Shown: positions 50,812-59,872, counted from the stretch's first letter. The stretch is 64,000 nucleotides of DNA from Streptomyces pyxinae (GCF_024756275.1 NZ_JANUGQ010000016.1:111679-175678), one strand, 5' to 3'. Translations and numbers: made by a program. Notes: generated by a model not told the origin, from the letters alone.

Positions 50812-51462
50812 ATGGCCGTCCACCCGGGCGAGGTCTACTACAACCCCCGGTGCCGGGAGAAGATCGTCATCAGGACGCCCGCCGCGCACACCGGCGGCGA
50901 GCGCGCGGTGATGGACCTCTATGTGGAGCCCGGCGGATTCGCCGCCGGGTACCACATCCACCCGTACAGCGAGGAGATCTTCACGCTGGTGCGCGGCAGC
51001 CTGCGGGTGCACGTGGCCGGGCGGGACATCGTCCTGGACGAGGCCGGCCAGACCGTGACGGTGCCGGCCGGCACGGTGCACCGCTGGTTCGGCAACACCG
51101 AGAAGGAGACCTCCTTCGCGGTGGTGGAGCTGGTCAACCGGGCCGAGCGCTTCGAGCAGTTGATCCTGCGGCAGCTGTTCGGTCTGGCCCAGGACGGCAA
51201 GACCGACGCGGAGGGCCGTCCCCATCTGCTGCAACACGCGCTCACCATGCGGGAGTTCTCCGATGTGCTGCGCTTCACCGACCGTCCCTGGCCGGTCCAG
51301 CGGATCGTCAACGCGGCCCTCACTCCGGTCGCCCGGCTGCTCGGCTACCGGGCGTGCTACCAGGAGTACCTGGACCGGGCGCCGCAGGAGCGGGCCGAGC
51401 CGGAGGAGCTGCCCGACGTGGTGGCGGCCAAGCTCCGCCCGGTGGACGGCCCGGTGCGCTGA
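50812..51462 (+). CDS. Cupin-domain protein
   Basis: 216 residues. A conserved cupin barrel occupies the first 110 residues: motif 1 GYHIHPYSEEIFTLVRGSL (His-His-Glu metal ligands) and motif 2 PAGTVHRWFGNTEK (His). The C-terminal half is helical (FEQLILRQLFGLAQDGK, PVQRIVNAALTPVARLLGYR) and resembles helical tails of cupins near aromatic-metabolite oxidases. It could be a dioxygenase, isomerase or protective binding protein. GGAGGAGAC precedes ATG 50812. It is the last gene of the oxidase-MFS run; a very strong terminator follows. Confidence 0.85.
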   Translation: MAVHPGEVYYNPRCREKIVIRTPAAHTGGERAVMDLYVEPGGFAAGYHIHPYSEEIFTLVRGSLRVHVAGRDIVLDEAGQTVTVPAGTVHRWFGNTEKETSFAVVELVNRAERFEQLILRQLFGLAQDGKTDAEGRPHLLQHALTMREFSDVLRFTDRPWPVQRIVNAALTPVARLLGYRACYQEYLDRAPQERAEPEELPDVVAAKLRPVDGPVR

Positions 51463-51551
51463 CAGGCCAGTGCGCTGACGGCCCGGCGCGCCGACGGGTC
51501 TGCGTGTCGACGGGGCGCCGGGGCGCTGACGTCAAGGGACCGGTACGACGA

Positions 51552-51589
51552 GGGCGGGGCCCGCGGTGTGTTCACCGCGGGCCCCGCCC
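51552..51589. terminator. Perfect 17-bp bidirectional terminator
   Basis: GGGCGGGGCCCGCGGTG (51552-51568) pairs with CACCGCGGGCCCCGCCC (51573-51589) without mismatch around a TGTT loop. It separates the forward cupin gene from the convergent reverse-strand SDR gene. The rest of the 410-base gap contains no supported gene. Confidence 0.9.
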
Positions 51590-51805
51590 TGTTGCTGCGG
51601 CGGTCCGGTCCCGCTCCGTGCGTGAGCGGGTCCGGGGCCCCCGGACGCCCAGGTGCCTGGCCCGGCGTCCGGGGCCGCCGCCGGCCGGCGGTCCGGGGCG
51701 CGGGCCTGCCCGCCCGTGCGCCCCGGACCGTACTCCGGCCACCGCCGTCCGGAGCCGGGCCCACCGGGAAGGCGCGACCCGGGAGCCCGTCCCGGACGGA
51801 CGGCG

Positions 51806-51840
51806 TTCAGTGGTTTCAGTGGTTTCAGTGGTTTCAGTGG
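51806..51840. repeat. 9-base tandem repeat TTCAGTGGT
   Basis: Nearly four head-to-tail units of TTCAGTGGT just downstream of the SDR stop. It is AT-richer than the surroundings. Probably a slippage array without coding role. Confidence 0.85.
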
Positions 51841-51872
51841 CTCCGAGATGCGGGGGCGGCTGCCCCGGCGGC

Positions 51873-52679
51873 TCAGAAGCTCTTGTGGAAGCCGGCGTCC
51901 ACCGGGTAGTCCGAGCCCGTGGTGGAGGCGGACCGGGGGGAGGCGAGCAGCAGGACCGCGTCCGCCACCTCCTGCGGGTCGATGAGCCGGCCGGTGACCT
52001 GGCCCATCATCTGCGGGGCGACCGACTGCATGATGCTGTCCCGGTCGGCCCCCGCCATCCCGGCGATGATGTCGGCGGCGCCGCCCTCCTCGGTCCACCA
52101 CGCGGTCAGCACGGCGCCCGGGGAGACGGTGTTGACGCGGATGCCCTGCGGGCCGAACTCCTCGGAGAGCGCCTTGGTGAGGTTCGACAGGCCCGCCTTG
52201 GCGGCGCCGTACTCGATGTTCACCGGTGCGGGCTGGCGGGCCATGCCGGTGGAGATGTTGATGATCGAGCCGCCGCCGCGCTCCAGCATCTTGGGGATGG
52301 CGGCGCGGATGGCGCGGACGGCCGAGAACAGGTTGAAGTCGAAGATCGCGCGCCACTGCTCGTCGCTGCTGTCGAAGAAGCCGGTGCGCGGCATGGAGAT
52401 CCCGGGCGGCGGACCGCCCGCGTTGTTCACCAGGATGTCGAGTCCGCCGAAGTGCTCGACGGCCCGCTCGACGACCTGTGCCGGGGCCTCGGCGTCCGTG
52501 AGGTCGGCCGACACGTGGAGGAGGTTGGGACCGGCCAGCTTCTCCAGCTCCGCGGTGCTCTGCCGGGAGACCGCCACGACCTTGGCGCCCTCGTCGAGCA
52601 GGGAGCGGGTGACGGCCAGGCCGATGCCCTTGGAGGCGCCGGTGACCACGGCCACGCGGTCGGTGAGCTTCAGATCCAT
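51873..52679 (-). CDS. Short-chain dehydrogenase/reductase (FabG-like)
   Basis: 268 residues. The NAD(P) motif is VAVVTGASKGIGLAVTRSLL, with VNNAGGPPP, the catalytic Ser in INISTGMAR and the YGAAKAG Tyr-Lys pair (VNIEYGAAKAGLSNLTKAL). The C-terminal end is the usual DGG-like SDYPVDAGFHKSF. It interconverts an alcohol and a ketone. AAGGAC precedes ATG 52679. It is transcribed toward the cupin terminator. In the cluster it could reduce a quinone or keto intermediate; generic fatty-acid reduction cannot be excluded. Confidence 0.92.
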   Translation of the reverse strand: MDLKLTDRVAVVTGASKGIGLAVTRSLLDEGAKVVAVSRQSTAELEKLAGPNLLHVSADLTDAEAPAQVVERAVEHFGGLDILVNNAGGPPPGISMPRTGFFDSSDEQWRAIFDFNLFSAVRAIRAAIPKMLERGGGSIINISTGMARQPAPVNIEYGAAKAGLSNLTKALSEEFGPQGIRVNTVSPGAVLTAWWTEEGGAADIIAGMAGADRDSIMQSVAPQMMGQVTGRLIDPQEVADAVLLLASPRSASTTGSDYPVDAGFHKSF

Positions 52680-52983
52680 GGGAGTCCTTCTCTGGTCGAG
52701 GTCCTCACCCGCGCCGCGGCGGGTGGGGTGCCGTTGTGCTCTTCGGGGTGGTGCTGTGGTGCTGTCCCGCTGGGGACTCGCCCCGGTCGGCCGTGCCGTG
52801 GGGCCTGCCCCGGTCGGGCTCTCGTGTGCGCTCTCGTGGGGTAGAACACCGGCCTCCGCGGACGGGTTGCACGGCGGTACGCCGTCCGGGTCCCGGGGCG
52901 GCCGGTCCGGGCCGCCGGACGGGCGTACGGGGCCGGGGCCGGGGTGCTGCGGCCGGGCGCCCGTCGGCGCGGGCCCGGCCGGA
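52680..52983. other. Spacer between SARP gene end and SDR start
   Basis: 304 bases with no supported gene. GGCGGCC (52897-52903) and GGCCGCC (52910-52916) can form a short hairpin that may end SARP transcription. Several GGTCGG-type words precede the SDR; no clear promoter. Confidence 0.4.
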
Positions 52984-53886
52984 TCAGGCGCCCAGCAGCA
53001 CGGGGCCCGGGGCCGGGTGCCGGGGGCGCCCGGGACGGGCCGGGGCGGCGGCCGGGCGGGCCGGGGGCAGGCCGGCCGCGTCCAGCGAGAGCCGGTACGC
53101 GCCGGTGGCGGGCGGTTCCAGATGGGGCCGGCCGGCCAGGATGTCGGTGATCAGGCGGTGGATCTCGGGGTGGGGCGAGGTGCCGAGCTCCTCGCGCAGG
53201 GCCCGGCGGAGCCGGTGGAAGACGTCGAGCGCGTCGGCCTGCCTGCCCGACCGGTACAGCGCCAGCATCAGCTGTCCGGTGAGCCGCTCGTCGGTCGGGT
53301 CCAGATGGACCAGCGCGCTCAGCTCGGCGAGCAGCTCGTGGTGCCGGCCCAGCCGGAGTTCGGCGCCCACCCGCTGCACCAGCGAGTCGGCGCGGTCCCG
53401 TTCCAGCGCGGCGAAGGCGGCCGAGAGCAGCGGCCCGGCGGGCGCGTCCACCCCGCTGGACCCGCTCCACATGGCGTGGGCGGCCCGCAACTGTCGGGCG
53501 CCCGACGCGGGGGAGCCCTCGTCGATGGCGGCGCGGCCGGCGCGTATCAGGTGCTCGTAGGTGTGCAGGTCCAGTTCGCCGTCGCGCACCCGGAGCAGAT
53601 ACCCCTGGTCGCGGGTGAGCAGCCGGACCGGGGCCCCGGCCGCCGGGCCGCCGTCCTGGAGGATGCGGCGCAGCTGCATGACGTAGGTGTGGACGGCCGC
53701 CACCGCGCGGGGCGGTGGGCTGTACTCCCACAACTCCTCCACGAACTGCGCCATGGAGACGACCCGGTTCGCGTTCAGCAGGAGCAGGGCGAGCATTTGG
53801 CGGTGCTTGGGAGCGCTGGGGGTGCGGTCGTCCCCCTTCTCGGTGTTCTCGGTGACGGACATGGGGCCCAGGATCGAGAAACGCAT
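52984..53886 (-). CDS. SARP-family transcriptional activator
   Basis: 300 residues. The N-terminal OmpR-type winged helix is MRFSILGPMSVTENTEKG, then KHRQMLALLLLNANRVVSM, FVEELWEYSPPPRAVAAVHT and YVMQLRRIL. A BTAD/TPR activation domain follows: LDLHTYEHLIRAGRAA, LVHLDPTDERLTGQLMLALY. The tail is Pro/Ala-rich. SARPs switch on antibiotic clusters by binding direct repeats upstream of the -35. GGAGGAGTA precedes ATG 53886. The central place in the cluster makes it the likely pathway-specific activator. A perfect inverted repeat lies about 120 bases upstream. Confidence 0.95.
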   Translation of the reverse strand: MRFSILGPMSVTENTEKGDDRTPSAPKHRQMLALLLLNANRVVSMAQFVEELWEYSPPPRAVAAVHTYVMQLRRILQDGGPAAGAPVRLLTRDQGYLLRVRDGELDLHTYEHLIRAGRAAIDEGSPASGARQLRAAHAMWSGSSGVDAPAGPLLSAAFAALERDRADSLVQRVGAELRLGRHHELLAELSALVHLDPTDERLTGQLMLALYRSGRQADALDVFHRLRRALREELGTSPHPEIHRLITDILAGRPHLEPPATGAYRLSLDAAGLPPARPAAAPARPGRPRHPAPGPVLLGA

Positions 53887-54004
53887 TACTCCTCCACCAA
53901 GGTGTGTCCGGTAGTAATGCTGCAACCGTAAACGACCGTTATGGCCACCGGAAAAACCCGGCCCCGACTTTGGCAACTCGCCCGATGGTTCCCGTTCCGG
54001 CGAT

Positions 54005-54019
54005 AAATTCCGGGAATTT
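54005..54019. promoter_or_regulatory. AT-rich palindrome AAATTCCGGGAATTT upstream of the SARP gene
   Basis: Perfect 7-base arms around one G, in a strikingly AT-rich patch within a GC-rich genome. It lies in the 354-base gap between the SARP start (53886) and the FAD monooxygenase stop. It is a likely operator controlling the SARP, for example for a TetR-type or gamma-butyrolactone-type receptor. Confidence 0.5.
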
Positions 54020-54240
54020 GGCACGCCGCGGGCCGGCCGGGGGTGGCCGGCGGATGACCGGGGGAGGAACAGCGCGGGTACGCGGACGGGCGGGCCACCG
54101 CCGGAACGGGCGGGGCCCCGCCGGTAACCGGCGCGCGCTCCGGAGCGCGGGGCGGCGCGCGCCGGAGCGGCCGGGGCCGGCCGCCGTGGCGGTCGCGGTG
54201 ACGGGGCCGGGCGCGGGCCCGGGGGCGGTCAGCGGCCGGA

Positions 54241-56157
54241 TCAGTGCCCGGCGGCCCGGCCCAGCACCCCGGCCGGGTCCCGGGGCGGCCGGTTGCCCCG
54301 CCAGGCCACATGGTGGTCGGGCCGGATCAGGGCGAGATCGGCGCCGTACAGCGCGCGTCCGGCCGGGTCGTCGATCCGCAGCACGGACAGCGGGATGCCC
54401 CGTTCCGCCGCCGCCTTCTCGAACCCGGCGGTGTCCTGCGGGACCCCGCACAGGCTCAGCAGCGTGAAGCCGGTGGAGAACCGGTCGTGCAGCGAGTCGC
54501 CCGGGCCCCGGCCGGCGGTGAGCCACAGATGCGGCGCCCGGCCGCCCGGTACCGCGGACGGCGTGTACGAGAAGAAGTCGTCCGGCGGCGGCGGGGTGCC
54601 GTCCCCCACCACGACGGGCGAACCGTCGTACCGGGCCCCGAGCTGGACGCCCAGGGTGTCCATGGTGAGCGTTCCGTACCGGGCCAGTTCGGCCGCCACC
54701 CGGGCCCGGACCGCCTCGCCGGCCGGTGACTCCTCCTCCAGGCCGGCCGGCCGCTCCACCGCACCGAGCGCGAGGTTGAGCTCCCGGGCCGCCGCCGTGT
54801 TGCGCAGCGCGACCGGGCGGCGCTCGGCCTCGTACGACGCCAGCAGCCCGGGGCCGGCCCAGCCGCGCACCGCGCCGGCCAGCTTCCAGGCCAGGTTGGC
54901 CGCGTCGTCCACGCCGGTGTTCATGCCGAACCCGCCGTTGGGCGTGAAGAGATGGGCCGCGTCCCCGGCCAGCCAGATCCGCCCGGCCCCGAACCGCTCG
55001 GCCACCAGCGCCGCCCCCGGGGTCCACGCCCGGCGGCTCACCACCCGCACGCCGATGTCCGCCCCGGCCGCCCGCCGCACCAGCTCCACCAGCGCCCGGT
55101 CCGAGGGGTCGTCGGGGTCGGCCGAGCTGGTGAGCAGGAAGAACTCGTCGGCCCCGTCGAGCGCGATGAGGTTGAGCGCCAGTTCGCCGTTGAAGACCCA
55201 GTTGCTCCACGCCGCGTACCGGCCGAGGAAGCGCTCGTACAGGCCGGGCACCCGCAGATGCGCGGCGGTCGCCCGGCGGCCCAGCACGTCCTGGTCGATG
55301 CCGCCCTCCCCGGCGTACCGGACGCCCAGCGAGCGGCGGACCGTGCTCTGCCCGCCGTCGCAGCCGGCCGCGTACCCGGCCGTCCAGTGCTCGGGCCCGT
55401 CCGGTCCCTCGGCGGTGAGCCGTACCGCGCCGTCCGTCTCGCGCAGCTCCGTCACCCGGTGGCCGTAGCGCAGGGTGATGCCCGGCCGGGTGCGGGCGTG
55501 CTCCCACAACAGCCGTTCCACGAACATCTGGTTGGCCCGGTGCATCGGCTCGGGCACCTGGTCGGTCCGGTCCGCGGCCGCCACCCGGGCGCGGGTCTCG
55601 TCCGCGCCCGGCCAGGGCAGATGGGTGAGCAGCCGGCCGCTGTAGCGGGTGAAGAACGAGATGCCCGCGCTGTGCCCGCCGGGCAGCCCCAGGGCCCGTA
55701 TCCGCGAGGCGAGCCCGAGCCGCCGGTAGTGCTCCATCGTCCGGGCGCCATGGGTGCTGCCGCGCGGCTCGGCCAGGACGCCGCCGGCGGTGTCGAAGAC
55801 CACCGAGTCGACCCCGTACCGGTCGAGGAAGAGCGCGAGCAGCAGTCCCACCGGGCCGCCGCCCACCACGGCCACCGACGCCCGGGCGGGACCCTCCGGC
55901 GGCCGCGGACCACCCCGCCGGGCCGGAACGGCCGCCGCCCGGGACCCGGCCGGTTCGGCCGGTTCGGTCACCCGGGGCCCGGTCCGTTCACCCGGTTCGG
56001 CCCCCCGGGGCGCTATCGGCCCGGTCGGCCCGGCCGGCCCGTTCACCCCAGGCCCGGTCCGTCCGGTCGGCCGGGGCCCGGCCGGCTCGCCCGGCCGGAC
56101 CGGTTCGTCCGGTTCGTCCGGACCCTTCGGGTGGCTCGACGGATCGCTCATCGGCAT
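54241..56157 (-). CDS. PHBH-type FAD-dependent aromatic monooxygenase (2)
   Basis: 638 residues. The first 95 residues are a disordered Gly/Pro/Thr/Glu-rich tail with PTGRTGPG/PAGPTGP-like repeats. Then come the FAD motif SVAVVGGGPVGLLLALFLDR, AAGCDGGQSTVRRSLG (DG motif), RIWLAGDAAHLFTPNGGFG with MNTGVDDAANLAWKLAG (GD motif), and a C-terminal thioredoxin-like domain. ATG 56157 is preceded by GGAGG at 5 bases; ATG 56151 is an alternative. It hydroxylates a phenolic or aminophenolic substrate with NAD(P)H and O2. It differs in sequence from monooxygenase 1, so not a recent duplicate. Confidence 0.9.
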   Translation of the reverse strand: MPMSDPSSHPKGPDEPDEPVRPGEPAGPRPTGRTGPGVNGPAGPTGPIAPRGAEPGERTGPRVTEPAEPAGSRAAAVPARRGGPRPPEGPARASVAVVGGGPVGLLLALFLDRYGVDSVVFDTAGGVLAEPRGSTHGARTMEHYRRLGLASRIRALGLPGGHSAGISFFTRYSGRLLTHLPWPGADETRARVAAADRTDQVPEPMHRANQMFVERLLWEHARTRPGITLRYGHRVTELRETDGAVRLTAEGPDGPEHWTAGYAAGCDGGQSTVRRSLGVRYAGEGGIDQDVLGRRATAAHLRVPGLYERFLGRYAAWSNWVFNGELALNLIALDGADEFFLLTSSADPDDPSDRALVELVRRAAGADIGVRVVSRRAWTPGAALVAERFGAGRIWLAGDAAHLFTPNGGFGMNTGVDDAANLAWKLAGAVRGWAGPGLLASYEAERRPVALRNTAAARELNLALGAVERPAGLEEESPAGEAVRARVAAELARYGTLTMDTLGVQLGARYDGSPVVVGDGTPPPPDDFFSYTPSAVPGGRAPHLWLTAGRGPGDSLHDRFSTGFTLLSLCGVPQDTAGFEKAAAERGIPLSVLRIDDPAGRALYGADLALIRPDHHVAWRGNRPPRDPAGVLGRAAGH

Positions 56158-56450
56158 CCCGGCCTCCTTCTCTGCCACTGAAGCCCCGGCCCGGCCGGCG
56201 GACGCGCGGCATTCTCGCTAGCGCGACTCAAGGATGGAGCAAGGGCACGGCCGGGGCCGGTGCGGAGAAATGCGAAAACCCGCTGGCCGATGCGGTATTT
56301 CCGGCCGCCGTAGATCTTGCGGAGTTCCTCTCCAGGGGATCTTTAGGCGGCTGACGGAGACTCGTTCGCGGTCCTTTCGCATTACGGCGGTCCGGTGCGC
56401 CGCAGCCGGGGTTCCCGGGCTTACCGGGCTTCCCGGCGTTTCTCGCTCCG

Positions 56451-56570
56451 AGCCCGCGGGAGCCCGTAAGGGCCTGTCAGAGTCCGTCACCGTCCCGGAA
56501 GAGCCCGGAAGGCTCCGGAAGAGCCCGGAAAGCGCCGGAAGCACCGGTAAGAGCCCGCCGGAGCCCTTCA
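56451..56570. repeat. About twelve helically phased 10-base repeats (consensus GAGCCCGGAA) upstream of the ligase
   Basis: Twelve consecutive 10-base units (AGCCCGTAAG, GAGCCCGGAA, GGCTCCGGAA, GAGCCCGGAA, AGCGCCGGAA and so on) run without phase break and end 36 bases before ATG 56607. The whole divergent gap (56158-56606, 449 bases) is otherwise AT-richer at its left end. A period of one helical turn suits cooperative protein binding, as with SARP direct repeats. Confidence 0.7.
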
Positions 56571-56606
56571 GGGGCTGCCCGATTCCATCCGAGTGCGAGG
56601 TAATCC

Positions 56607-58547
56607 ATGTACATTCTCGGCACGCACCGGTCGGTCGCCCAGCGCTCCCGGCTGTACGCCGATCGCGGTCTCGGCTCGGGGAACTTCTTCTGGCACGCCT
56701 GGCGGGTCGCCCGGGACCGGGACCGGCCGCTGCTCTTCCACCCGGACGCCGGCCGGCCCGGCTGGGAGCGGCGCGAGTGGCCGGCCATGTCGCTCGACGA
56801 CATGCGGATCGCGGTGGTGCGGTACGCCCACTGGTACCGCGAGCAGGGGGTACGGGCCGGCTCCCACGTCGGTCTGCACACCGGGGACGGGCTGCTCGGG
56901 CTGCTCCACCACATCGCGGTGACCGGCCTCGGCGCGGCGGCCGTCCACTGCAACCCCGGGATGGCGTCGGCCACCGCCGCCGAGTACTTCACCCGGACCG
57001 CCACCACCCTGGTCGTGGGCGACGCCGCCCTGCTGAAGGACCTGCGGGCCGCCTGGGAGACCACCGGCGGCCCGGCGCCCGCCACGCACGACATCCGGGT
57101 GGTGGACGACGAGGCGGTGCGCCCGCCGGCGCCGCTGCCGGACTTCCCGCACCGCCACGCCGACGACGACCTGGTGATGATCTCCCACTCCTCGGGGACC
57201 ACCGGCCGCCCCAAGGCCCCGGTCTTCCACCACCGTTCGTTCTTCGTGGGCAAGCGGGAACGGCTCTGGAACTTCCCCTCGCGCCGGAGCGACCGGCTGC
57301 TCACCGCCCTGCCGCACAGCCACTCGGCCGGCATCAGCTACCTCTCCATCGCCCTGCTGCTCGGCATCCCCACCCTGCTGCTGGACGGTGCCGACGGCGA
57401 CCGGGTGGTCCGGGCGATCAACGCCTTCCGGCCCACGCTCGTGCTCGGCTTCCCGCTGACCCTCGCGGAGATCGACCCGACGGCCATCGAGCCCGCCGCC
57501 GCCCGGCGCATCCACACCTGGAACGGCATGGGGGACGCCTCCCACGAGCGGCACATCGCGCCGCTGACCGCCGTCGGCGCCCCCGGCCGGGGCTCGGTCT
57601 ATCTGGACGGCCTCGGTTCCTCCGAGATGGGCATGGTCCTCTTCAAGGCCGCGCACAGCGCCGACTCCGGCCACGGCAGCCGCTTCATCGGCACCCCCGT
57701 CGGGGTGGTGCGCCAGGCCGCCGTGCTCGACCCCTCCGGCCGCGAACTGCCGTACGGGCAGGCCGGTCTGCTCGGGGTAAGGGGGCCGAGTGTGACCCCC
57801 GGCTACTGGGACGACCCGGGGCTCACCAAGAGCTCGATCCTCAGCGGCTACTTCCTCACCGGTGATGTCGTGCGCCGGGACGGGGAGGGGCGCTGGTACC
57901 ACCTCGACCGCACCCCGGACGTGATCCACACCGCCACCGGGGACGTCTACAGCCTGCCCCTGGAGGAGGTGGTGCTCTCCACCACCCAGGCGCTGGACGC
58001 GGCCGTGGTGGCGGTGGACGACCCGGCGCAGCCGGACCGGTCCCTGCCGGCGGCGGTGGTGCTCCACCGCGACGAGGTACGGCGCAGCCCCGCCGATCTG
58101 CTGGCCGTCTGCAACACCGCGCTCGACCGGGCCGGACTGCCCCGGCTGAGCGCGCTGGTCCTCGCGGACGGCCGGGACGGGCTGCCGGTCGGCGTCACCG
58201 GCAAGGTGCTCAAGCGGGTGCTGCGCGAGCGCCACCGCGACCTCCTCGGCCGCCCGGCGGACGCCGCCACCGCGACGACCGCCGCCCGCGCGTCCGCCAC
58301 CGGGACCGGGAACACCACGACGCCCGCCGGGAGCACCGGGACGCCCGCCGGGAGCACCGGGACGCCCGCCGGGAGCACCGGGACGCCCGCCGGGAGCACC
58401 GGGACGGCCACCGGGGGCACCGGGACGGCCACCGGGGGCACCGGGCGGACCACGGCTCCCGGTACGCCCGCCGCGCCCGCCGCCTCGGGTACGCCCGGCC
58501 CCACGGCCGCGCCCCGCGCCGCACGGCCGGAACAGGCGCGCGAGTAG
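56607..58547 (+). CDS. Adenylate-forming enzyme, candidate CreM-type diazotising ligase
   Basis: 646 residues. ANL motifs: A3 MISHSSGTTGRPKAP near residue 190, A5 YLDGLGSSEMGMVLF, A7 YFLTGDVVRRDGEG, A8 DRTPDVIHTATGDVYSLPLE, A10 Lys in VGVTGKVLKR. The A8 loop has TATGD in place of the usual SGGEN, and A5 is unusual, hinting at a non-standard reaction. CreM-type homologues use ATP and nitrous acid to convert an aromatic amine to a diazo group. The neighbours (OMT, CreE-like, CreD-like) favour this. About 75 C-terminal residues are seven-residue repeats (GSTGTPA, then GGTGTAT). Confidence 0.82.
   Translation: MYILGTHRSVAQRSRLYADRGLGSGNFFWHAWRVARDRDRPLLFHPDAGRPGWERREWPAMSLDDMRIAVVRYAHWYREQGVRAGSHVGLHTGDGLLGLLHHIAVTGLGAAAVHCNPGMASATAAEYFTRTATTLVVGDAALLKDLRAAWETTGGPAPATHDIRVVDDEAVRPPAPLPDFPHRHADDDLVMISHSSGTTGRPKAPVFHHRSFFVGKRERLWNFPSRRSDRLLTALPHSHSAGISYLSIALLLGIPTLLLDGADGDRVVRAINAFRPTLVLGFPLTLAEIDPTAIEPAAARRIHTWNGMGDASHERHIAPLTAVGAPGRGSVYLDGLGSSEMGMVLFKAAHSADSGHGSRFIGTPVGVVRQAAVLDPSGRELPYGQAGLLGVRGPSVTPGYWDDPGLTKSSILSGYFLTGDVVRRDGEGRWYHLDRTPDVIHTATGDVYSLPLEEVVLSTTQALDAAVVAVDDPAQPDRSLPAAVVLHRDEVRRSPADLLAVCNTALDRAGLPRLSALVLADGRDGLPVGVTGKVLKRVLRERHRDLLGRPADAATATTAARASATGTGNTTTPAGSTGTPAGSTGTPAGSTGTPAGSTGTATGGTGTATGGTGRTTAPGTPAAPAASGTPGPTAAPRAARPEQARE
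58321..58445. repeat. 21-base coding tandem repeat in the ligase tail
   Basis: Six units of about 21 bases (core GGGAGCACCGGGACGCCCGCC, the last two with ACGGCCACCGGG) encode GSTGTPA/GGTGTAT heptapeptides. It is in frame, so unit number can vary without a frameshift. Confidence 0.85.
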
Positions 58548-58692
58548 TCCGGAGCCCGCCCGGGACCGGGGCCCCGAGCCCGGGGCCGGGGCCCGGACGC
58601 GAACGGCCCGGAACCGGCCCGGAACCGGTACGGGCCGGCACGGAACCGGCACGGACCAGCACGGACGGAACGAGCACGGAAGAGGACGGAAC

Positions 58693-59829
58693 ATGCCCGA
58701 CCACCCCGGCCCGAGCGACCGGCCCGACCGGCCAGGTCAGCCCGACCGGCCCGACCGGCCAGGTCAGCCCGACCGGCCCGACCGGTCAGGTCAGCCCGAA
58801 CGGCCCGACCGGACACGTCAGTCCGGCCGGCCGGATCTCGCGGCGGTGCGCCGGATCATCGACATCGCCACCGGCACCTGGCAGGCCCAGGCGCTGTACG
58901 CGGCGGTCGAGTTCGGCCTCGCCGACCACCTCGCCGCCGGCCGCACCGGCACGGCGGCGCTCGCCGCCGCGACCGGCGCCGACCCGGACGGGCTGGCGCG
59001 GCTCCTCCGGCTGCTGACCGCCATGGGCGTACTGGAGCGGACGCCGGACGGCCACCGGCTCGCCCCGGCGGGCGAGTCGCTCCGCGCCGACGCCGACCCG
59101 CCCATGGCCGACCTGGTACGGGTCTACGGCGACGAGTTCCACCGGGCCTGGGGGGCCGTCGTGCCCGCGCTGCGCGACACCGGCACCACCGGCTTCCACC
59201 ACGCCCACGGCACCACCCTCCACGACCATCTGCGCGACCCGGAGCAGAGCGTCCGGTTCCAGCGGGCGATGAGCGCGGGCAATGTCTTCTTCCAGGACGT
59301 GCCGGACGCCTTCGACTTCACCGACCGCCACACCGTGGTCGATGTCGCGGGCGGCAGCGGCGCCCTGCTCGGCACCGTGCTCGCCGCCCACCCCCATCTG
59401 CGGGGCATCCTGGTCGAGCGGCCGCATGTGGTGCCGCTGGCCGCCGCTCATCTCGACGCCGTTCTCGGTCCCGGGCGCCACGAGGTGCGGGCCGCCGATG
59501 TGTTCGAGGAAGTGCCCGGCGACGGTGATGTCCACCTCCTCTCCCGGGTCCTCCAGGACTGGGACGACGAGCGCTGTGCCGTACTGCTCGCCCGGATCCG
59601 GGCCGCACTGCCGCCGGACGGCCGGCTGCTGATCGTCGAACGGGTTGTCCCGGATCACGGGGAACGGATGCTGCCGCTCCTCTACGATCTGCACCTGCTG
59701 ATGGCGGCGGGCGGCCGCGAACGCGACCTGGACGGCTACCGGACGCTGCTCGCCAAGGCCGGGCTGCGGCTGGAAGCCGTACGCGAACTCGCACTGGAGA
59801 CGAGCCTGTTGATCGCCGCCCCGGAGTGA
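58693..59829 (+). CDS. O-methyltransferase, plant-type/acetylserotonin family (class II)
   Basis: 378 residues. The N-terminal 45 residues are a Pro/Asp/Arg/Gln repeat (unit RPGQPDRPD, three copies). Then come a dimerisation/winged-helix domain (LYAAVEFGLADHLAAGRTG, LLRLLTAMGVLERTPDG) and a SAM domain: VVDVAGGSGALLGTVLAAHP, VVPLAAAHL, LSRVLQDWDDERCAVLLARI (catalytic His replaced by Gln in LQDWDD; usual HDW) and LLIVERVVPD. It methylates a phenolic OH, or acts as a non-standard member. It lies between the ligase and the nitrosuccinate genes in one direction. Confidence 0.88.
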   Translation: MPDHPGPSDRPDRPGQPDRPDRPGQPDRPDRSGQPERPDRTRQSGRPDLAAVRRIIDIATGTWQAQALYAAVEFGLADHLAAGRTGTAALAAATGADPDGLARLLRLLTAMGVLERTPDGHRLAPAGESLRADADPPMADLVRVYGDEFHRAWGAVVPALRDTGTTGFHHAHGTTLHDHLRDPEQSVRFQRAMSAGNVFFQDVPDAFDFTDRHTVVDVAGGSGALLGTVLAAHPHLRGILVERPHVVPLAAAHLDAVLGPGRHEVRAADVFEEVPGDGDVHLLSRVLQDWDDERCAVLLARIRAALPPDGRLLIVERVVPDHGERMLPLLYDLHLLMAAGGRERDLDGYRTLLAKAGLRLEAVRELALETSLLIAAPE

Positions 59830-59872
59830 CCATGCGCGCCTCCCTCCCCGACACCCGTATCGGAGTCCCCAG

